This document shows, piece after piece, positions 16,572-24,644 of a stretch of 64,000 nucleotides of DNA (position 1 is the stretch's first letter; each line of letters begins with the position of its first letter). The position numbers and the translations under genes are program-made. Under the pieces are notes generated by a model, which searched no databases, had not been told where the DNA came from, and saw only the letters and a program-made list of their open reading frames with translations. Source of the DNA: Bacillus sp. HNG (lineage in GTDB: Bacteria; Bacillota; Bacilli; Bacillales; Bacillaceae_L); NCBI RefSeq assembly GCF_003400205.1, contig NZ_QUQV01000002.1, forward strand, positions 62,001-126,000. Direction: 5' to 3'.

Positions 16572-17501
16572 CTATTTTGACACGGAAACCCCGACTTGTC
16601 TTTCAACCCGCTGTTTTCGTTCAAATAATTCTGTCCCCAATAAAACACCGATCACAATTAAAATAAATCCAACTAACTGGATCCATTTGAAGGCTTCATT
16701 TAAAAATAGTACCGATCCAATTAATGAAAAGAACGGCGAAAGGTTTAAGAAAATGGCCGTCTCACCCGCACCGAGCTGCGAAATGGCAAAGTTGTAGCAT
16801 AGGTTTCCAATTCCGGTCGAGATAATCGCTGATGCAATGAAAACCCACCACACATAAGCTGGGGCTGTTCCAATCTGTTGGATGTACTGACCCTCTACCG
16901 CAAAGCTTAACATCACCAAAAACCCTGCCCCCATTAATAGCGCATAACAAGTAATCGTTTTAGGATTTAATGTGTAAGAGGCTTTCCGGATAAAAATGAA
17001 GCTTAACGCTTGCGCAATGACTGATAGAAACACAAATAAATCGCCGCTTGAAAGCTCCGTAAAAGAGCCCCCACCAAGGACCAGTATAAAATAAATGCCA
17101 ATCATACCAAAGAGTACACCGCATATCTTTAAAAATGTCATCTTCGCCTTTAAGAAAAGTACCGCTAAAATATTGGTGACAAGCGGTATTAAGGCTAGAA
17201 TGGATGCGCCGTTTGTAGCACTTGTGTTGACCAACCCAATGGAGAGTAAGGCTTGGTGACCTAGAATTCCCGTTACTGCACTTAGTGCGACATAGCCGAA
17301 CTCATGTAGATTCATTTTCTGGAGATCCTTTTTTACATATAAAAAGACAAAAATGACGAGACCAGCAGCAAGAATTCGTAAACCAGTAATGGTGAACGGA
17401 GGAAAGTTTTGGACCAATATTTTAATCGCAACAATATTTAGCCCCCATGCCATCATCACAAACAACAGAATGCCATATAAATAATGTTTCTGCACACACA
17501 C
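16572..17501 (-). CDS. EamA/DMT-family transporter
   Basis: A 309-residue inner-membrane protein with about ten helices arranged as two EamA repeats, typical of metabolite or amino acid exporters of the drug/metabolite superfamily. The start is the GTG at 17501 or the next GTG at 17495; the ribosome site (GGATGGG) is weak. The end is basic and cytoplasmic. The substrate cannot be told. It lies next to the TetR gene but a terminator separates them. Confidence 0.85.
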   Translation of the reverse strand: MCVQKHYLYGILLFVMMAWGLNIVAIKILVQNFPPFTITGLRILAAGLVIFVFLYVKKDLQKMNLHEFGYVALSAVTGILGHQALLSIGLVNTSATNGASILALIPLVTNILAVLFLKAKMTFLKICGVLFGMIGIYFILVLGGGSFTELSSGDLFVFLSVIAQALSFIFIRKASYTLNPKTITCYALLMGAGFLVMLSFAVEGQYIQQIGTAPAYVWWVFIASAIISTGIGNLCYNFAISQLGAGETAIFLNLSPFFSLIGSVLFLNEAFKWIQLVGFILIVIGVLLGTELFERKQRVERQVGVSVSK

Positions 17502-17572
17502 CCATCCAATCTGAAGTCCATACTTAATGCAATCTATTATACTTCATTTCTATTGAAAAATGGCTCGAAAAA

Positions 17573-17616
17573 AATAAAATGTCCGAAAGGAGCACAAGTT
17601 GGGCTCCTACCGGACA
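17573..17616 (-). terminator. Terminator of the TetR gene
   Basis: TGTCCG..AGGAGC pairs with GCTCCT..CGGACA across 17580-17616; an AT-rich T run follows. The stem includes the TetR stop codon. Confidence 0.82.
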
Positions 17617-18215
17617 AGTCCTTTTTTCAATAAATTCATTTCTGTCATAAAATTTTTCATAGCCACATTACGTGGTAAGTCATGGGCAAATGCATGGATT
17701 AAATTGCGTAACAAGACGGATGTAATGATTTGCATAGCATGGAATAACTCTACCTCGTCTGAAACATTCATTTTACGGATGTCAATTCGTAAGCAAAGCA
17801 TTTTAAAGTTTTCGTTTACTTCATGTTCACTAATCATTCGATCAAACGTACGCTCAATTTTATGGGTCATATTGAGCAGTGCATTTTTTAAAAATGTCAG
17901 GTTTTCATCTTCATGTAAGAACAACTCAAAAAAGTCAATAAAGGTTTGAAACAAGTCACCCTCATGCTTTTCGAGCATGGAAAGAAACGCTGCCTTCTTC
18001 TCTTTCGCAAACTCACCTAATAAAAAGAAAAAAGCATCCTCCTTGTCTTCAAAATATTGATAAAAACTCCCACGTGAGATTCCAGCTGATTTGATAATAT
18101 TTGAGATCGAAGCGTCAAACAAAGGGGCACTGGAGAATTCCTTTTTAGCCGCGTCAATTAACGTTTGTTTTTTATCCTCAGGTAAATTAAAAAATGTAAG
18201 TTTTGGCACTTCCAC
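17607..18215 (-). CDS. TetR/AcrR-family transcriptional regulator
   Basis: A 202-residue one-component repressor. The N-terminal HTH (about 17-63) shows the family pattern, with ISNIIKSAGISRGSFYQYFEDKEDAF as recognition region, and a helical ligand domain follows. Start is the GTG at 18215 or at 18209; GGGAGAGG precedes. Upstream, TGACT-N10-AGTCA (18237-18256) is a plausible autoregulatory operator. It is downstream of relP on the same strand, 68 bases away. Its ligand is unknown. Confidence 0.9.
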   Translation of the reverse strand: MEVPKLTFFNLPEDKKQTLIDAAKKEFSSAPLFDASISNIIKSAGISRGSFYQYFEDKEDAFFFLLGEFAKEKKAAFLSMLEKHEGDLFQTFIDFFELFLHEDENLTFLKNALLNMTHKIERTFDRMISEHEVNENFKMLCLRIDIRKMNVSDEVELFHAMQIITSVLLRNLIHAFAHDLPRNVAMKNFMTEMNLLKKGLVR

Positions 18216-18236
18216 CTCTCCCTTTTTGCTGTTATT

Positions 18237-18256
18237 TGACTAACGATAGAAAGTCA
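18237..18256. promoter_or_regulatory. Candidate TetR operator
   Basis: TGACT (18237-18241) and AGTCA (18252-18256) form an inverted repeat just upstream of the TetR ribosome site. Assignment to this regulator is inference. Confidence 0.4.
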
Positions 18257-18283
18257 TATGGAAGAAGGATTCGTTCATCATTT

Positions 18284-18952
18284 TTATAAAGCTCTTCCGC
18301 TTTTTGCTGATTCTTTTAGCTTGTTCATTTCTTGCTGAAGCTTTTCCATTTTTTTATCTAATTGAGATGCAGTGATGGCCGCTTCTTTTAATTCATCCTT
18401 CATATGCTGAGGAATTTCTTTATTATATTTGTAATAAATTTTATGTTCTAAGCTTGCCCAAAAATCCATTGCAATCGCTCGAATTTGAATTTCTACGAAA
18501 ACATGGTCCTCACGGTCAGACATAAAGATTGGGATTTGGACAATTAAATGCAGGCTTTGATACCCGTTTGGCTTTGGATGTTTAATATAATCCTTACATT
18601 CAATTAACGTTACATCCTTTTGTTGGTGCAGCATTTCACTGATTTTATAAATATCTGAGATGTACGAGCATGTGATGCGAATTCCTGCAATATCACGGAT
18701 GTTTTCTTTTATTGACTCGATTGTATAGTCATACCCTTTGCGGTCGATTTTACTTAAAATACTTTCAGGCGACTTTAATCGCGATGAAACGTGTTCGATT
18801 GGGTTGTAATCATGGATGTATTTAAATTCCTGTTTTAAAATATTGATTTTGGTCATCATTTCTTCAAGGGCAAACTTATACGACATCATAAATCGTAGTA
18901 GCTCAACCTTGATATCTTTTAGCTGGTCCATTCTAATACCTACAGACATCAT
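18284..18952 (-). CDS. relP: Small alarmone synthetase RelP (SasA/YwaC-type)
   Basis: A 222-residue single-domain (p)ppGpp synthetase that transfers pyrophosphate from ATP to GDP or GTP. It has only the RelA/SpoT synthetase domain and no HD hydrolase domain. Family motifs are NPIEHVSSRLKSPESI, DIAGIRITC, KPNGYQSLH, the catalytic-region VEIQIR and MDFWASLEHKIYYK. IQIRAIAMDFWASLEHKIYYK matches B. subtilis YwaC (SasA/RelP) better than YjbM (RelQ). It starts at 18952 behind AAGGAG. A 39-codon reading frame ends nine bases upstream, so the two appear to be one operon. Confidence 0.9.
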   Translation of the reverse strand: MMSVGIRMDQLKDIKVELLRFMMSYKFALEEMMTKINILKQEFKYIHDYNPIEHVSSRLKSPESILSKIDRKGYDYTIESIKENIRDIAGIRITCSYISDIYKISEMLHQQKDVTLIECKDYIKHPKPNGYQSLHLIVQIPIFMSDREDHVFVEIQIRAIAMDFWASLEHKIYYKYNKEIPQHMKDELKEAAITASQLDKKMEKLQQEMNKLKESAKSGRAL

Positions 18953-18960
18953 TCGTCTCC

Positions 18961-19080
18961 TTAATGAGATGTAATTGGTTTCTTTATGATTGACGCTTTG
19001 ACACCTATTTTTTGCAGCCTTTTAACAAGCTTTCGTAACTTCAATCTGTTTAGATCATTTTTAGATTCAGTTTTTAACAT
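18961..19080 (-). CDS. Leader-type small ORF upstream of relP (39 aa)
   Basis: Begins at the ATG at 19080 behind GAGGTGA and stops with TAA nine bases before the relP start, overlapping the relP ribosome site region. The product is short and very basic (many Lys and Arg). It is not recognised. Its location between the regulated promoter and relP means it is transcribed first, either as a real small protein or as a translational leader. Confidence 0.55.
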   Translation of the reverse strand: MLKTESKNDLNRLKLRKLVKRLQKIGVKASIIKKPITSH

Positions 19081-19105
19081 AGCATCGTGTCACCTCACTA
19101 TCTAA

Positions 19106-19134
19106 ATTTTAGATGACACGGTGTCACTAGTCAA
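19106..19134 (-). promoter_or_regulatory. Sigma-A-type promoter of the relP operon
   Basis: On the minus strand, -35 TTGACT (19129-19134), 17-base spacer, -10 TAAAAT (19106-19111). The spacer contains the whole palindrome TGACACCGTGTCA. Confidence 0.6.
19114..19126. promoter_or_regulatory. Palindromic operator 1 of the relP operon
   Basis: TGACAC-G-GTGTCA, a 13-base palindrome lying in the promoter spacer. A second site is at 19142, and a half site GTGTCAC at 19087-19093. The repressor is not known. Confidence 0.55.
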
Positions 19135-19141
19135 TCAAAAA

Positions 19142-19154
19142 TGACACATTGTCA
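19142..19154. promoter_or_regulatory. Palindromic operator 2 of the relP operon
   Basis: TGACA-CAT-TGTCA, 28 bases from operator 1 centre to centre and upstream of the -35. Confidence 0.5.
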
Positions 19155-19166
19155 CATTACTTTCAC

Positions 19167-19200
19167 AAAAAAAAGCCTTCCCCATTTCTAGAGAAAGGCC
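19167..19200 (-). terminator. Terminator of the MFS gene
   Basis: GCCTTCCCC pairs with GAAAGGC; a run of eight T follows on the minus strand. Confidence 0.82.
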
Positions 19201-19206
19201 AAAGGT

Positions 19207-20508
19207 CTACAGTGCTGTACTTGTTTTTTCAACGACAGTATTTTTTTCCTTTAATTCAGGGTGTGCATCTCTGACAACACTTGGTCTTGCGAGGACTAAT
19301 ACTACCCCAATTAATACCACCGCTGAAGTAATTAGAATATATTGACCTGGCATTACATCATACAAATAACCGAAAATAATCATGCCAAGCGGCATTAATG
19401 CAACAGCCATTGATTCAAGAATAGAGAACACTCGACCTTTGAAATCATCATCAATCATTTTTTGCATCATCACTTGGATTGGTGTATTCACAACAATAAT
19501 CGTAGCTCCGAATGTAAACATGGCGATAAAATAGTACGTAAAAATGGACCAATAGGATAGCGAAATCATTAACGGAATTGCCATTGCGCCCATAATGACC
19601 CCTAATCCAATAATTCCGCGCTTTGATACAAGGAACGGGAACTTCACTTCTTTTCGAATTGAGAAGTAAATCGAAAATAGTAGCATTCCAACTGCAAATG
19701 CTCCTTGAGTGAAACCGAAATGCTGAGAAGCTAACTTCAATTTTTCAATTAAAATGAAAGAATAACCGACCTCAAATGCCCCAAATAAGAAGTTAATAAT
19801 TAAAGAAATCCAGATCATTGTCATCAGAACTTGTTTTGTCTTTAAATAGCCGATTCCTGCTTTCATACTTTGCCACATGGTTTCTTTTTGATCTTGCTCT
19901 TCCTTCGCCTTTCGTTTTGAGAATAGGTTAAAGTTCATTGTTGATTCAAGAAGAACAGCAAGCACGGAAGCTGCAATATACATTTCTAAAAATACTTCCA
20001 TTGAGACAGTCCCATATAATAGTCCGCCAACTGCTGGACTTCCAATCGCTGCAAATGACATTGAAATCTGATTAAGCGACATCGCTCTTTGGATACGATC
20101 TTCATCAACCAAGCCAGTTACCGATGATGTAAAGGTTACACCTGTAAATGAGGTGGCAATGGATAGCACAACCGTTGTCGTATAAATCGCTATCAGTGAT
20201 AAACCATAGGTCAAACTCACAATAAGTAGCCCGACTATCGCTAACGTCGTCACGAGTTGTGAGATGATCACGATTTTTTTCCGAGAATATTTGTCTGCCG
20301 CATAACCAGCAAGCGGTGCCACAAGCGCCCTCGGTAATAAATTACAAATGAGATTCGTTGCAAAGCTTGTTGCAGAGCCTGTCAATTGAAGTATATAAAA
20401 ACTTATTGCGAATGCGTAAACTTGTGCGCCGAATGAGGAAATAATTTTACTAATCGTGAAGGTAAATAAATGATAGGTTGCTCTTTTAAGCTTTTGTTGT
20501 TCATTCAT
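19207..20508 (-). CDS. MFS transporter
   Basis: A 433-residue major facilitator of the MFS_3 type with about 12 membrane helices, probably an exporter of a drug, macrolide or siderophore-like compound. Loop 2-3 carries the family motif AGYAADKYSRKK. The start is the ATG at 20508 behind GGAGGAA; a longer reading to 20748 would cross the divergent promoter. It is divergent from an XRE-TPR regulator with two identical-type palindromes between them, suggesting the regulator controls it. Confidence 0.9.
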   Translation of the reverse strand: MNEQQKLKRATYHLFTFTISKIISSFGAQVYAFAISFYILQLTGSATSFATNLICNLLPRALVAPLAGYAADKYSRKKIVIISQLVTTLAIVGLLIVSLTYGLSLIAIYTTTVVLSIATSFTGVTFTSSVTGLVDEDRIQRAMSLNQISMSFAAIGSPAVGGLLYGTVSMEVFLEMYIAASVLAVLLESTMNFNLFSKRKAKEEQDQKETMWQSMKAGIGYLKTKQVLMTMIWISLIINFLFGAFEVGYSFILIEKLKLASQHFGFTQGAFAVGMLLFSIYFSIRKEVKFPFLVSKRGIIGLGVIMGAMAIPLMISLSYWSIFTYYFIAMFTFGATIIVVNTPIQVMMQKMIDDDFKGRVFSILESMAVALMPLGMIIFGYLYDVMPGQYILITSAVVLIGVVLVLARPSVVRDAHPELKEKNTVVEKTSTAL

Positions 20509-20532
20509 GCAAATTCCTCCATTAATGGAAAA

Positions 20533-20549
20533 GTTTAATTTAATTAAAC
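20533..20549. promoter_or_regulatory. 17-bp palindrome, site 1
   Basis: GTTTAATTTAATTAAAC, a near-perfect palindrome in the divergent MFS/XRE promoter region. Confidence 0.65.
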
Positions 20550-20586
20550 AAATCATATCACCATTATACTTTCTTTTCAACAAAAA

Positions 20587-20603
20587 GTTTAATATAATTA
20601 AAC
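20587..20603. promoter_or_regulatory. 17-bp palindrome, site 2
   Basis: GTTTAATATAATTAAAC, differing at one base from site 1, 54 bases away. Probable binding site of the XRE-TPR regulator. Confidence 0.65.
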
Positions 20604-20638
20604 AAAAATATAAAAAATAGGGAGAGTGCCTATTTATC

Positions 20639-21880
20639 ATGCTTGGTGAACGCATTCGTAAATTACGCAAACAAAAGAAACTAACATTAGAAGAGCTTGC
20701 TGGAACAAAATTGACAAAGGGCATGCTGAGCCTTATTGAAAATAACAAAGCAAATCCTTCAATGGAGAGCTTAAACTATATTGCAGAAAGACTTGAGATT
20801 GAGTTATCGCAGCTTTTAAATGAGGATAATTTGGATGAATTAAGAAAAGTGTTAGATGAGGCCGAAAAACTATATATGGTTGATTCCGAAGAATACCCTG
20901 AAAAATATAAAAAATTGTTAACTCTAATTGAGCCTTTTGTTTCCCAATTAAACCAGGGGTACGAAGCTGCTAGATTGCTGGAGCTATACGGATACAGTTG
21001 CTATTTTGAAAAGAAAGGCGACGAGAAACAACCACTTGAACAAGCAGCAAATCTGTACGATCAAATGAATATTACAACAAAAAGAGTGAGCATTGCATCT
21101 TTTCGCTGCCTCGCTTATTTTATTGACCATGATTATGAAAAAGCATTAGAAACTATCTTACAGGAACGATATGAAATAGAAAAAAATCATGCATATATCG
21201 ATCCCATGTCAAGATTAGACCTTGATTATAATGAGGCCATTTTCTATTTTGCTGTTGGCAATACCGAAGCTGCAAAAAAGGTCATGGAAGATGCCATTTC
21301 CTTCTCCCAAAAAAATAAAATATTTTATCGAATTGATGATTTGTATCGGCTTGCAGCTGCTGATTCGATGATGTCTAAGAAATGGGAGCAATATGATTAT
21401 TACCTAACCAAATTGAATCAGTATGCCGTTTTTTCAGATGACCAGATGGCAAAAATCACTGCAAAACTTTTTCAAGTTGAATCTCTTAATGCGGTGAAGC
21501 ACAATTATCATGAAGCACTTACGATGGTGGATCAATTTTTAGATAACCCTGAATTTAACCAACAGCGATTAAGGGATTGGTTCTATCTTGAAAAAGGAAA
21601 AGCATTACAGGGATTAAGACGTTATGAGGAAGCCATTCATTTTTTTGAAAAAGTGGCCATTCCATCCTATCATCACCATCCTTTTGACTTGTCACAATTC
21701 TATTTAAAAGAAACCTATACGGCGCAATGTCTAGTTGAACTTGGAAAAATAGATGAGTCATTATTAGCAGCTAAAAAAGCAGTTGATTTATTTGATCATC
21801 TGCCTGATTCTCCTTTTAAAGAATTAAGTAAGGAAACCTTTCATAAGATTAGCGCGCTAAAAGGAGAAACTTATGATTGA
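20639..21880 (+). CDS. XRE-family regulator with TPR-like domain
   Basis: A 413-residue protein: HTH_3 domain (about 3-60, starting LGERIRKLRKQKKLTLEELA) followed by a long all-helical region with TPR-like repeats to the end. This architecture is shared with RRNPP-type sensors (PlcR, NprR), which bind small peptides. No peptide gene is seen next to it; the next gene is tatD, overlapping by eight bases. The divergent MFS gene and the two palindromes suggest control of the exporter. The ligand is unknown. Confidence 0.82.
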   Translation: MLGERIRKLRKQKKLTLEELAGTKLTKGMLSLIENNKANPSMESLNYIAERLEIELSQLLNEDNLDELRKVLDEAEKLYMVDSEEYPEKYKKLLTLIEPFVSQLNQGYEAARLLELYGYSCYFEKKGDEKQPLEQAANLYDQMNITTKRVSIASFRCLAYFIDHDYEKALETILQERYEIEKNHAYIDPMSRLDLDYNEAIFYFAVGNTEAAKKVMEDAISFSQKNKIFYRIDDLYRLAAADSMMSKKWEQYDYYLTKLNQYAVFSDDQMAKITAKLFQVESLNAVKHNYHEALTMVDQFLDNPEFNQQRLRDWFYLEKGKALQGLRRYEEAIHFFEKVAIPSYHHHPFDLSQFYLKETYTAQCLVELGKIDESLLAAKKAVDLFDHLPDSPFKELSKETFHKISALKGETYD

Positions 21881-22655
21881 TGCTCATATTCATCTTGAAC
21901 AATATGATGTAAAAAAGCTTCCGACACAAATAGAAAAATGGCAGGAATCCGGAGTTAAAGGAGTCATTGCTGTTTCCAATGATCTCCCCTCCTCCTATCG
22001 GACGCTTGAATTACGAGATAAATTTCCAGACTTTGTCCATGCTGCTATTGGATTTCATCCTGAACAACCACTACCAGTTGAACAAGATTTTTTAGAGTGG
22101 AGGGGATTAGTACAAGCTGAAAGGGAGAAGATCGTGGCAATCGGTGAAATTGGGCTACCTCATTACAATCTTGAAATACTTTCCTTTTCTCTGGAGCATT
22201 ATTTTGATTTTTTATCTCGCTGTCTTGAGGTTGCTGTACAACATCAGCTACCTGTTGCTCTGCATGCCGTTCATGATAAAACAGAACTTGTTTTTGACCT
22301 ATTGCAGCAAAAACAAGTTCCAATTGCACATTTCCATTGGCTAAAGGCCCCTGAGAATGTGGTGAAAAAAATAGTTGATGCTGGCTATTATATTTCCGTT
22401 ACACCTGAAATTTGCTACAGGGTCCGCGATCAAAAGCTTGCAAAACAGGTTCCACTTCAACAACTTTTAATCGAAACCGATGGCCCGTGGCCGTTCGAGG
22501 ATGAGTTTAAAAATCAACCCACTTCCCCATTATTTTTAGGAAAAATAAGTAGTCAACTTGCCACTCTGTATGGAATCAATGAACATAAAATACGAGAACA
22601 ACTCGTGTTAAATACACATCGTTGTTACCAGGAAATAAAAAGTACTTTAACATGA
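21873..22655 (+). CDS. TatD-family metal-dependent hydrolase
   Basis: A 260-residue TIM-barrel hydrolase of the TatD family, related to DNases. Metal ligands are visible as DAHIHLE (N-terminus), GEIGL (Glu), AVH, FHW and ETD near residue 203. It starts at the ATG at 21873 behind AAAGGAG and overlaps the regulator gene, so they are co-transcribed. It differs from the housekeeping YabD-type TatD (shorter HIH region), so its substrate is open. Confidence 0.85.
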   Translation: MIDAHIHLEQYDVKKLPTQIEKWQESGVKGVIAVSNDLPSSYRTLELRDKFPDFVHAAIGFHPEQPLPVEQDFLEWRGLVQAEREKIVAIGEIGLPHYNLEILSFSLEHYFDFLSRCLEVAVQHQLPVALHAVHDKTELVFDLLQQKQVPIAHFHWLKAPENVVKKIVDAGYYISVTPEICYRVRDQKLAKQVPLQQLLIETDGPWPFEDEFKNQPTSPLFLGKISSQLATLYGINEHKIREQLVLNTHRCYQEIKSTLT

Positions 22656-22721
22656 ACCCCTATTTTTGATATCATACTTAAAGAAAAAGCAAAAAGCATT
22701 AAATGAAACAGGTGAAAAAAA

Positions 22722-23627
22722 TTGGAATATCAAGTTTTACTTTATTACAAATACATCGAAATCGATGACCTGCAAGCTTTTAGAGATGCACATTTTGAAT
22801 TTTGCACTGAACTAGGATTAAAAGGTAGAATCCTTGTTGCAACTGAAGGAATCAATGGTACGGTTTCGGGTACTGTGGAGCAAACAGAAACATACATGGA
22901 GTTCATGCGAAGCGATTCTCGTTTTTCAGACATGATCTTCAAAATAGAGAAAAGTGAAGGACATGCTTTTAAAAAGTTAAAAGTGAAGGTGAAGCCTGAG
23001 ATTGTCAATTTGAGTCTTGAAAAGGACCTAAACCCCAATCAAATCACTGGCAAGCATCTCCCTCCAAAGGAATTTCTTGAAACGATGCAACAGGAGGATG
23101 TTATTATTCTTGATGCGCGTAATACGTATGAATACGATCTTGGCCATTTTAGAGGAGCGATTCGCCCCGACATCGAAACCTTTCGCGAACTGCCAAAATG
23201 GGTCGAGGAAAACTTAAGTGAGTACAAGGATAAGAAAATCTTAACCTATTGTACAGGCGGCATTCGTTGTGAAAAGTTTTCAGGCTTTCTGGTAAAGGAA
23301 GGTTTCAAAGATGTTTCACAGCTTGAAGGCGGCATCATCACTTACGGATATGACCCAGAGGCTAAAGGTGCTTTATGGGACGGAAAATGCTATGTTTTTG
23401 ACGAACGAATTTCAGTACCTGTTAACCGTACTGGTGAGGAAACGATCGTTGGGAAATGCCATCATTGTGGAAAACCGGAAGAACGTTACGTGAAATGCGG
23501 AAACCCAGAGTGTAACAAGCATCTTCTTCTTTGCGAGGACTGTGAGCACGAACATTACAGAGCCTGCAGCCAAGAATGCAAGGACCACCCACACAACCGG
23601 TATGTAAAAGAACATCAATTGGTATAA
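22722..23627 (+). CDS. trhO: tRNA uridine(34) hydroxylase TrhO (YbfQ/UPF0176)
   Basis: A 301-residue protein of the UPF0176 family, which hydroxylates uridine 34 of certain tRNAs using oxygen. An N-terminal ferredoxin-like domain is followed by a rhodanese domain with Cys177 in [10 protein letters not shown], and a C-terminal Cys-rich zinc-like region (CHHCG, CGNPEC, CEDC, CSQEC). It starts at the TTG at 22722 behind AGGTGA. Monocistronic. Confidence 0.92.
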   Translation: MEYQVLLYYKYIEIDDLQAFRDAHFEFCTELGLKGRILVATEGINGTVSGTVEQTETYMEFMRSDSRFSDMIFKIEKSEGHAFKKLKVKVKPEIVNLSLEKDLNPNQITGKHLPPKEFLETMQQEDVIILDARNTYEYDLGHFRGAIRPDIETFRELPKWVEENLSEYKDKKILTYCTGGIRCEKFSGFLVKEGFKDVSQLEGGIITYGYDPEAKGALWDGKCYVFDERISVPVNRTGEETIVGKCHHCGKPEERYVKCGNPECNKHLLLCEDCEHEHYRACSQECKDHPHNRYVKEHQLV

Positions 23628-23632
23628 ATGTA

Positions 23633-23666
23633 AAACTGCTCAGATCAAAACTGAGCAGTTTTTTTC
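23633..23666 (+). terminator. Terminator of trhO
   Basis: AAACTGCTCAG pairs with CTGAGCAGTTT, followed by a T run. Confidence 0.9.
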
Positions 23667-23700
23667 AAGCTTATTTTTCTAAGAAAATCTCCGCCTTTTC

Positions 23701-24363
23701 TCACTTTCCAATTGCTTGTATCTCCTGGGAAGTAAAAAATATTTTCCCTTGTTCTTTTTCAAGGGCTACTTTGTACATCGCATTTGCCACCGTTTTCCCC
23801 TCAACAGCTCGATATTTTCGGAGGGGACCCACAAATAGAAACTTTAATCCCTTCATCAATACCGCAGCCAATTCTTCCCCAAGGCGAAATTCGTCCCTGT
23901 TTCCAAGAAGTAGAGAAGGTCGAAAGATAGATAGCTTTTCGAAGCCTAGTTTTTGAACAATTTCCTCAAGTTCACCTTTCATCCTTGGGTAAAATATTTT
24001 AGATTGGATGTCTGCGTTCATGGCACTGACCACTAAATAATGCTTTGCACCACTCTCCTTCGCAATTCGCCCTATCTCAACAGGGTAATCGACATCTATT
24101 TTATACATCGCATCTTGTGTCTTTGCCTTTTTTATGGTTGTTCCTAAACAGACAAACACATCTTCAACCGCAAAATACTGCTTATCTTCGTCAAGACGAT
24201 CAAAATCAACAACAACCTCTATTAATTTCGAATGATGTATTTCAAGGGGTCTTCGAACTAAGGCATACACCTTTTTATATTCAGACGCCTCCAGCAAAAG
24301 CCGAAGTAGTTCATTTCCGATTAACCCTGTCGCCCCTGCGATTAATGCTGTTTTCCCTTCCAC
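23701..24363 (-). CDS. NAD(P)-binding oxidoreductase (atypical SDR, HTATIP2-like)
   Basis: A 220-residue Rossmann protein. The dinucleotide motif is GATGLIGNELL at the N-terminus; VCLGTTIKKAKTQDA and YPRMKGELEE follow. These resemble the HTATIP2/TIP30-like atypical SDR group found in Bacillus. The start is the GTG at 24363. The reaction is unknown. It is convergent with trhO. Confidence 0.8.
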   Translation of the reverse strand: MEGKTALIAGATGLIGNELLRLLLEASEYKKVYALVRRPLEIHHSKLIEVVVDFDRLDEDKQYFAVEDVFVCLGTTIKKAKTQDAMYKIDVDYPVEIGRIAKESGAKHYLVVSAMNADIQSKIFYPRMKGELEEIVQKLGFEKLSIFRPSLLLGNRDEFRLGEELAAVLMKGLKFLFVGPLRKYRAVEGKTVANAMYKVALEKEQGKIFFTSQEIQAIGK

Positions 24364-24644
24364 TTTGCCAACTTCCCTTCACGAAAACGATTCTCTCACA
24401 AGTATAACCAATATTAAAAAATATGCATGTTTGATTATCTATTGAATTACATTTTGTAAAAAAAATTGTTTACTAGCGTATGAAAGATGGGCAATATGTA
24501 CTATTTTTATTGATCATTTTTCTGTTATTCGCCAAAAATTTTGCTTATATTAACCAAAAAAGTTAAATCTATATTATAATCATCTTATAATGTCGAACTA
24601 TTTTATATTTTATAAAACTTTAATACTATTTTGGAAGGTGAGTT
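24364..24644. other. AT-rich intergenic region before the kinase gene
   Basis: Contains TATAAT at 24575-24580 and again at 24586-24591, but no good matching -35. No small gene or clear hairpin seen. Confidence 0.3.
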
